In this document: piece after piece, positions 6,778 to 11,144 of the stretch
Position numbering within the stretch: the first letter of the stretch is position 1
Layout: every line of letters starts with the position of its first letter
Source: Deinococcus frigens DSM 12807
GTDB taxonomy: Bacteria; Deinococcota; Deinococci; Deinococcales; Deinococcaceae
NCBI RefSeq assembly: GCF_000701425.1
Contig: NZ_JNIW01000083.1
Coordinates: 1-11,144 of the forward strand
Direction: 5' to 3'
DNA length: 11,144 nucleotides
Program-made: the position numbers and the translations under genes
The notes under the pieces: model-generated
Databases searched by the model: none
What the model was told of the DNA's origin: nothing
Seen by the model: only the letters and a program-made list of their open reading frames with translations

Positions 6778-7574
6778 CTCAGCTCGCGCCTCAGGCCCGA
6801 CGCCAGATCAAACCACTCGCGTTCCTGGCGGCGGTACAGCCCGGTGGCGCGGCTCTCGGTCTTGGCCATGGCGTCCAGCACCCCCTGCGCCTCGGCAGCG
6901 CGGCCCTGTTTCACCAGATACGCGGCGTAGCGGGCGCGCGGCTCCTCGGTGGTGGCGGCGGTCATGGCGTCGCGGTAGGTGGCGTCGGCCTCGGCCTTGC
7001 CCTGCGCGTCCTGGGCCTGGGCCAGCAGGGTCAAGGCGCGGGTGCGAGTGGCGGCGCTGGTTTTCAGGTCCACCGCGTTCAGGCGGCCCTCGGCCCCGGC
7101 GGGGTGGCCGCGCGCCAGATCCAGTTCGGCGCTGGTCAGCAAGACGACCGGGTCGTCGGCATAGATGCCGCTCAGCAGCGGGTCCAGGGTGGCCTGCGCC
7201 TCGTCGTTGCGCCCGGCGCGGGCCAGCAGACCGGCCAGGCCCGCGCGGTTGGCCAGCGTGTCGCTCTCCGAGAGCTGCTCCCCTGCCTCGCGGATGCGGG
7301 TGTCCAGCGGCTTGAGAGCCTCCACGCCGCGTGAAACTGCCTGCCCGGCCACGCGCCCGCTGCCGCGCAGAGACGGAATCAGCACCAGAAAGGCATACGC
7401 CAGCGCGCCCAGCATCCCAAAAATGCTGCCCAGCAGCGCCCCGAAACCCAGCAGGAACATCCAGAAGATCTGCTGGCGGGTCACGATGGCGTGGACCAGA
7501 CCCACCACCGCCAGCACGCGCAGCACCTTAGAAATCAGGGGCAGGTAGGGTTGGATGACGTCCATCCCGGCCAT
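6774..7574 (-). CDS. Membrane-anchored TPR-like protein
   Basis: This 266-residue protein has an N-terminal membrane module and a helical-repeat body. Residues 11-30 (LPLISKVLRVLAVVGLVHAI) and 37-67 (about FWMFLLGFGALLGSIFGMLG onward) form two or three hydrophobic segments. Residues 100-245 are alpha-helical, with alternating small and large residues in the manner of degenerate tetratricopeptide repeats: NRAGLAGLLARAGRNDEAQA, RTRALTLLAQAQDAQGKAEA, RYAAYLVKQGRAAEAQGVLD. The soluble part is probably cytoplasmic and scaffolds other proteins (inference). Two ATGs are available (7574 and 7565), neither with a clear ribosome-binding site. The gene is the first of the minus-strand run, and its stop overlaps the acetyltransferase start by 4 nt. 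The family is recognisable only in general terms and the function is unknown. Confidence 0.75.
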   Translation of the reverse strand: MAGMDVIQPYLPLISKVLRVLAVVGLVHAIVTRQQIFWMFLLGFGALLGSIFGMLGALAYAFLVLIPSLRGSGRVAGQAVSRGVEALKPLDTRIREAGEQLSESDTLANRAGLAGLLARAGRNDEAQATLDPLLSGIYADDPVVLLTSAELDLARGHPAGAEGRLNAVDLKTSAATRTRALTLLAQAQDAQGKAEADATYRDAMTAATTEEPRARYAAYLVKQGRAAEAQGVLDAMAKTESRATGLYRRQEREWFDLASGLRRELR

Positions 7575-7743
7575 GATAAGGGGCAGGCGGCGTGGGAATA
7601 GGAAAATAACTCAATCTCGCTTCGCGGTTCTCTAACAAGAATGCAGTAAGAATGTCATGTCTAGAATGTAGGCCTATGTCCGGGTCACTCTTTTGCTGGC
7701 CGCACCTGTCCACGCCGATGGGCAGTGGCGGGGATAGCGCGCT
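7575..7743. promoter_or_regulatory. Divergent intergenic region with direct repeats
   Basis: This 169-bp stretch separates the divergent TPR and GGDEF-EAL genes and must hold both promoters. It is AT-richer than its surroundings. AGAATG occurs three times in the same orientation at 7638-7643, 7649-7654 and 7663-7668; the first two are extended to AAGAATG and lie 11 bp apart, one helical turn. TAGAAT at 7662-7667 could be a -10 box for the rightward gene, but no good -35 box lies at the right distance. No other gene or RNA is seen here. Confidence 0.4.
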
Positions 7744-10242
7744 GTGAGACCCTCGGGCCGGACCTGGCTGAACATGGCCCTGCTGGTCACGGCGGCCTTT
7801 GCCCTGACACATCTGGCCTGGATAACGCTGGCCGCAGGCAACGCAACTTTACTGTGGCCTGGGCAGGTCCTGTATCTGGGCGTCATGTATGCGGCCACCC
7901 TCACCTGCGTTCTGGCGGCGCGGAGCGGCTCAGGCGGTGCATGGCCCTGGCACTGGATCGCCCTGGCAGTCGCCACCTATGCGCTGGCCGACACCGCCTA
8001 CGATCTGGTGGAATGGCGCAGCGGATCAGTGCCCACGCCTACCGTGATCGACGCGCTTTATCTGGCGTTCTATTCACTGTTCTGGCTGGGGTCTCTAGCC
8101 CTGCCGCGCCAGCCCATGCGCCGTGCCGAGGCGTGGCGGCTGACCCTGGATGTCGGCATTGTGGTGGGGTCCCTGGGCGTGCTGGTGTGGTACGGCGTGC
8201 TGGCGGCCCTGCTGGGTGCGGCAGAGGCGAGCCTGATCAGCAAACTGGTCAACCTGTCCTATCCGGTCCTGGACCTATGTACGCTGGGCCTGGTGCTGCT
8301 GGTCATGAGGCGCAGCGACCGCTTCCGGCCCGAAGAAAGTCTGATGGCCCTTGGCATGGTTGCGTTTATTGGCGGCGATCTGCTGGACCTGTTCATCGAC
8401 GCCCATGCAGGTTTCGCTTCCGGCACCCCGGTGGAACTCTTCTGGACTGGAGGGGCGCTGATCTTTGCGCTGGCCGCCTGGAGTTCACGCCATGCCCCGC
8501 GCCCTGGCCGCTCGTTCGGGACGGCTGCCCACGTCACTGCCCAGATCACCCGGCCCCTGTATGCGCTGGCCCCCTACCTGGGCCTGACCGCCTGTTTTGC
8601 CCTGAGCCTGCTGACCCACGACGAGAACACGCTGGCCGCCCACGGCGCGCTGTGGGGAACGGCGGGGGTCACGTTGCTGGTGGCCTTCCGGCAGATCGCG
8701 GTCCTGAGCGACAACACGGGCCTGACCGCGCAACTGGCCGCCCTGAACGCCACCCTGGAACAGCGGGTGACCGCCCGCACCGCCGAGGTCGAGGAGGGCC
8801 GCGCCCAACTGGAGGCCCGCGCCCGCGAGATGGCGTGGCAGGCCCACCACGACGCCCTGACCGGCCTGCCCAACCGTGCCGGATTCCTGAGCGCGCTGGG
8901 CGAGGCGGTGGCGCAACAGACCGGTGCCGCACAGACTGGTGCCGCACAAACTGGTGTGGCGCAGACTGGTGCCGCACAGACCGGGACCGCACAGGCTGAT
9001 GCCGGCTCATCATCAGACAGCGCCGCGCCCCTGGCCGTGCTGTTTCTGGATCTGGACGGTTTCAAGGGGGTCAACGACACGCTGGGCCATACCGTGGGCG
9101 ATCAACTGCTGATCAAGGTGGCCGCCCGGCTGCGCGGCGCGCTGCTGCCCGGCGAGTTCACGGCCCGGCTGGGCGGCGACGAGTTCATGGTCCTGACCTC
9201 GCAGCCGCCGCAGGCCCGCGCCCAGCAGGTGCTGGAGTTGTTCGCCCCGCCCTTTGACCTGGGGGGCCGCCCGGTGCGGATCAGCGCCTCGGTGGGGGTC
9301 AGCGTCTACCCGGACAGCGGCCAGGACGCCGAGAGCCTGTACATGCACGCCGACGTTGCCATGTACGAGGCCAAACGTGCGGGCAAGGGCGCGGCGCGCG
9401 TCTTCGTACCCCGTGAGGCTTTGCGTTCCCGGACCGCGCTGGAACAGGGGCTGAGCGGCGCACTGGAACGCGGCGAGTTCCGGCTGCACTATCAACCCAT
9501 CTGGGACGCGGCGCAGCGGATCGTGGCGCTGGAGGCGCTGCTGCGCTGGGACAGTCCAGAGTTGGGCCTGCTCTCCCCCGACCAGTTTCTGCCGGTGGTC
9601 CATGAGACTGGCCTGGACGAGGCCCTGGGCGACTGGGTGCTGAACGAGGCCTGCGCCCAGCTTTCGCGCTGGCACGCGGCGGGCCACGGTGGGCTGCGGG
9701 TGGCCGTGAACGTCTTCCCCGCGCAGTTCGGGCGTGCAGACTTTGCCGGGACGGTGGAGGCGGCGCTCGCGCGGCACGGCCTGGACGGCACGGCCCTGGA
9801 ACTTGAAGTTTCAGCCGCCCTGCTAAGCGGCTGCGAGGCCCACGCTGGCGGCGTGATGCGCGCCCTGGATGAGCGGGGCGTTCAGTGGTCCATGTGTGAC
9901 TTCGGCGCACAGTTCTCGGCCCTCTCGCCGCTGCTGGGGCTGCCCATCGGGGTGCTCAAGCTCGACCGCAGCCTGATCGGCGCGCTGGACGGCCCGCTGG
10001 ACCTCCAGGCGCAGGCCCGCCACGCCGTGCAGGCCACCGCCGCCCTGGCCGGGGCGCTGGGCCTGAGCGTGGTGGCCGAGGGCGTAGAGACCCACGCGCA
10101 GTGGCAGGCAGTGACGGCCCTGGGCTGCGACCACAGCCAGGGCTTCTGGCTGGCCCACCCGCAGACTGGGCCAGAAACGGACAGGCAGTTGCAACAGGCG
10201 CGCGAGCATCTGCCGGAGAGCGTGCCGGCGATCCAGCCGTAG
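7744..10242 (+). CDS. Membrane-bound GGDEF/EAL protein, predicted diguanylate cyclase with a degenerate EAL domain
   Basis: This 832-residue inner-membrane protein has about ten hydrophobic segments (residues 11-315), a coiled coil (about 325-365), a GGDEF domain (about 368-530) and an EAL domain (about 560-815). The GGDEF domain makes cyclic di-GMP from two GTP and looks active: DALTGLPNR at 370-378, LDLDGFKGVNDTLGH with D436, K441, N444 and D453, and RLGGDEF with GGDEF at 477-481. The inhibitory RxxD site is replaced by LPGE. The EAL domain keeps E597 (EALLRW), N656, E688, K739, E779 and Q799, but DDFG is CDFG (C718) and ExxE is EVSA (A691), so phosphodiesterase activity is doubtful. A 15-bp tandem repeat interrupts the GGDEF domain. 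The GTG at 7744 is the first start after an in-frame TAG at 7735; an ATG at 7774 is the alternative. The membrane part presumably senses an unknown signal. Confidence 0.9.
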   Translation: MRPSGRTWLNMALLVTAAFALTHLAWITLAAGNATLLWPGQVLYLGVMYAATLTCVLAARSGSGGAWPWHWIALAVATYALADTAYDLVEWRSGSVPTPTVIDALYLAFYSLFWLGSLALPRQPMRRAEAWRLTLDVGIVVGSLGVLVWYGVLAALLGAAEASLISKLVNLSYPVLDLCTLGLVLLVMRRSDRFRPEESLMALGMVAFIGGDLLDLFIDAHAGFASGTPVELFWTGGALIFALAAWSSRHAPRPGRSFGTAAHVTAQITRPLYALAPYLGLTACFALSLLTHDENTLAAHGALWGTAGVTLLVAFRQIAVLSDNTGLTAQLAALNATLEQRVTARTAEVEEGRAQLEARAREMAWQAHHDALTGLPNRAGFLSALGEAVAQQTGAAQTGAAQTGVAQTGAAQTGTAQADAGSSSDSAAPLAVLFLDLDGFKGVNDTLGHTVGDQLLIKVAARLRGALLPGEFTARLGGDEFMVLTSQPPQARAQQVLELFAPPFDLGGRPVRISASVGVSVYPDSGQDAESLYMHADVAMYEAKRAGKGAARVFVPREALRSRTALEQGLSGALERGEFRLHYQPIWDAAQRIVALEALLRWDSPELGLLSPDQFLPVVHETGLDEALGDWVLNEACAQLSRWHAAGHGGLRVAVNVFPAQFGRADFAGTVEAALARHGLDGTALELEVSAALLSGCEAHAGGVMRALDERGVQWSMCDFGAQFSALSPLLGLPIGVLKLDRSLIGALDGPLDLQAQARHAVQATAALAGALGLSVVAEGVETHAQWQAVTALGCDHSQGFWLAHPQTGPETDRQLQQAREHLPESVPAIQP
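8917..8991 (+). repeat. In-frame 15-bp tandem repeat (five copies) in the GGDEF domain
   Basis: Five consecutive 15-bp units encode QTGAA, QTGAA, QTGVA, QTGAA and QTGTA (residues 392-416), followed by Q and then ADAGSSSDS. The units differ by a few substitutions (for example cagactggtgccgca against caaactggtgtggcg). The array lies in the loop between the first helix (DALTGLPNRAGFLSALGEAV) and the strand PLAVLFLDLDGF, where related proteins usually have only a few residues. Confidence 0.92.
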
Positions 10243-10281
10243 AGGCTATCTGCTGCCCGCCGCCAGACCGGGTGCATCCCG
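10243..10281. mobile_element. Probable end of the insertion sequence (boundary not resolved)
   Basis: The 39 bp between the GGDEF-EAL stop and the transposase stop should contain one end of the element. CGGGTGCATCCCG at 10269-10281, next to the transposase stop, is a small imperfect dyad and is one candidate for part of the terminal repeat. The other end lies outside the window, so the inverted repeats and target duplication cannot be checked. Confidence 0.3.
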
Positions 10282-11144
10282 CTAAGCTGGGATCGGAAAG
10301 GCAAGGTGACGAACATCATCCAAGCGCACCAGAGGCTGCGTGTTGTTCAGGTTGGCACGAAGCGAGGCCATGCCACTGGCCCCAGAACGGGACCAGTGCA
10401 TGCCCGAACCCTTCATGCGCCAGCCAATCACACTCTTGTTGATGCCCTCGATCTGCCCTGAGCCTATCGGCCAGCCCTGGGCGCGGTAGTGGGGATAGTT
10501 CATCAAATGCGTACGCCTGTTCAAATAGTTCAGGGCTTGCTGTGCCTCTGGACTCCAATGTTTCTGCCCCACAGGGGCAGAAGCAAAGGTCTGGAGCCAG
10601 GTCTGGGCGTCCCACTCTCCCCTGAGCCACGCCTGACGCTCTACGGTGCGCTGTTCGTCGCTCCAACCCAGATCTTCCCTCACCCTGTCCACATAGCTCA
10701 CGGCATGGAACACGTCCAGGACGTGCTGCGTAACTCCCAGGCAGTTCATGCGGTCTTCGATCCAGAGTGCGCCGTCGGACACGCTGATCAGCGTGTCCTG
10801 TTGCCATACACCCGCCACCCGCAAAGAACCGGCCAGCAGTGGAAGAAACTCGTCTGCATCGCATTTTTCGGCCACTGTGATGCGGTTGGCTGGTAAATTC
10901 TCGGCGTAGACCGTGAGCGCTTTGATCTCGAACGCCTCACCCGTTTCTCTGGGAATGTCGTCTCTGACGACATTCTTCCCTGTCTTGTGACCGAGGACGA
11001 TCACGCCATCAGCCTGCACCACCATCACCCGTCCCTTCGTGCCGGGAAGATTGGGCAACGGTTCTTCCGCTCGAAGTTTCAGGGTATGACGAACCATCTG
11101 TGCCGTCTGATACGCGAGCGGTGCCATCAGCCGCTGAAGCTGAC
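10282..11144 (-). CDS. Transposase, ISKra4-like (C-terminal part, 5' end outside window)
   Basis: The frame is open to the right edge, with QLQRLMAPLAYQTAQMV the first readable residues, so the true start lies outside. The visible 286 or so residues resemble DDE transposases of the ISKra4 group: RVMVVQADGVIV (first Asp), LISVSDGALWI and HVLDVFHAVSYVDRV (candidates for the second Asp), and the C-terminal block YPHYRAQGWPIGSGQIEGIN (catalytic Glu in QIEG) followed by KSVIGWRMKGSGMHWSRSGA. The RMKGSGMHW block is the basis for the family call; another UPF0236-like family is possible. The visible part shows no internal stop or frameshift, so the element may be intact. It lies convergent to the GGDEF-EAL gene, 39 bp after that gene's stop, without disrupting it. 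Confidence 0.8.
   Translation of the reverse strand, partial: QLQRLMAPLAYQTAQMVRHTLKLRAEEPLPNLPGTKGRVMVVQADGVIVLGHKTGKNVVRDDIPRETGEAFEIKALTVYAENLPANRITVAEKCDADEFLPLLAGSLRVAGVWQQDTLISVSDGALWIEDRMNCLGVTQHVLDVFHAVSYVDRVREDLGWSDEQRTVERQAWLRGEWDAQTWLQTFASAPVGQKHWSPEAQQALNYLNRRTHLMNYPHYRAQGWPIGSGQIEGINKSVIGWRMKGSGMHWSRSGASGMASLRANLNNTQPLVRLDDVRHLAFPIPA

Noticed and set aside
8917..8991. CRISPR-like array
   Set aside because: The repeats are contiguous 15-bp units without spacers and are translated in frame within a well-defined protein.
7725..8999. Plus-strand open frame of 424 codons overlapping the GGDEF-EAL gene
   Set aside because: Its translation is a Pro/Arg/Gly-rich string without family features, while the other frame encodes a complete membrane-GGDEF-EAL protein.

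Overview
The window looks like chromosomal DNA from a Deinococcus or close relative. It is GC-rich. The ribosomal and elongation proteins read as Deinococcus-Thermus type, and at least one gene appears to be transcribed leaderless, with a -10 box 5 nt before its ATG, as is common in that group. The genus is inferred from the feel of the protein sequences, not from a database search.

Positions 1-4874 (+ strand) hold a translation and transcription cluster in the classical order: the 3' end of tuf with its terminator, then rpmG (L33), secE, nusG, rplK (L11), rplA (L1), rplJ (L10) and rplL (L7/L12), closed by a strong intrinsic terminator. Promoters of sigma-70 type are visible before rpmG (TGGACA-17-TATACT) and before rplK (TTGGCA-17-TAAAAT). 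A structured leader of the L10 type precedes rplJ, so the rplJL part is probably autoregulated by the L10-L7/L12 complex. About 1.1 kb of accessory DNA is wedged between tuf and rpmG. It contains a frameshifted Nudix hydrolase remnant and an intact FMN-binding split-barrel protein of the pyridoxamine 5'-phosphate oxidase family.

Positions 4973-7574 (- strand) hold four tightly packed genes, in transcription order: a membrane-anchored TPR-like protein, a GNAT acetyltransferase (4-nt overlap), a DUF2239 protein with an AT-hook-like motif and its own leaderless promoter, and a cysteine-free protein of leucine-rich-repeat-variant repeats. No pathway can be named for this group.

Positions 7744-10242 (+ strand) encode one 832-residue membrane protein with about ten membrane segments, a coiled coil, an apparently active GGDEF domain and an EAL domain that has lost key residues (CDFG in place of DDFG). 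It also carries a five-copy 15-bp in-frame tandem repeat inside the GGDEF domain. The window ends in the 3' part of a DDE transposase resembling ISKra4 (- strand), which runs off the right edge.

I found no tRNA, rRNA, CRISPR array or origin.
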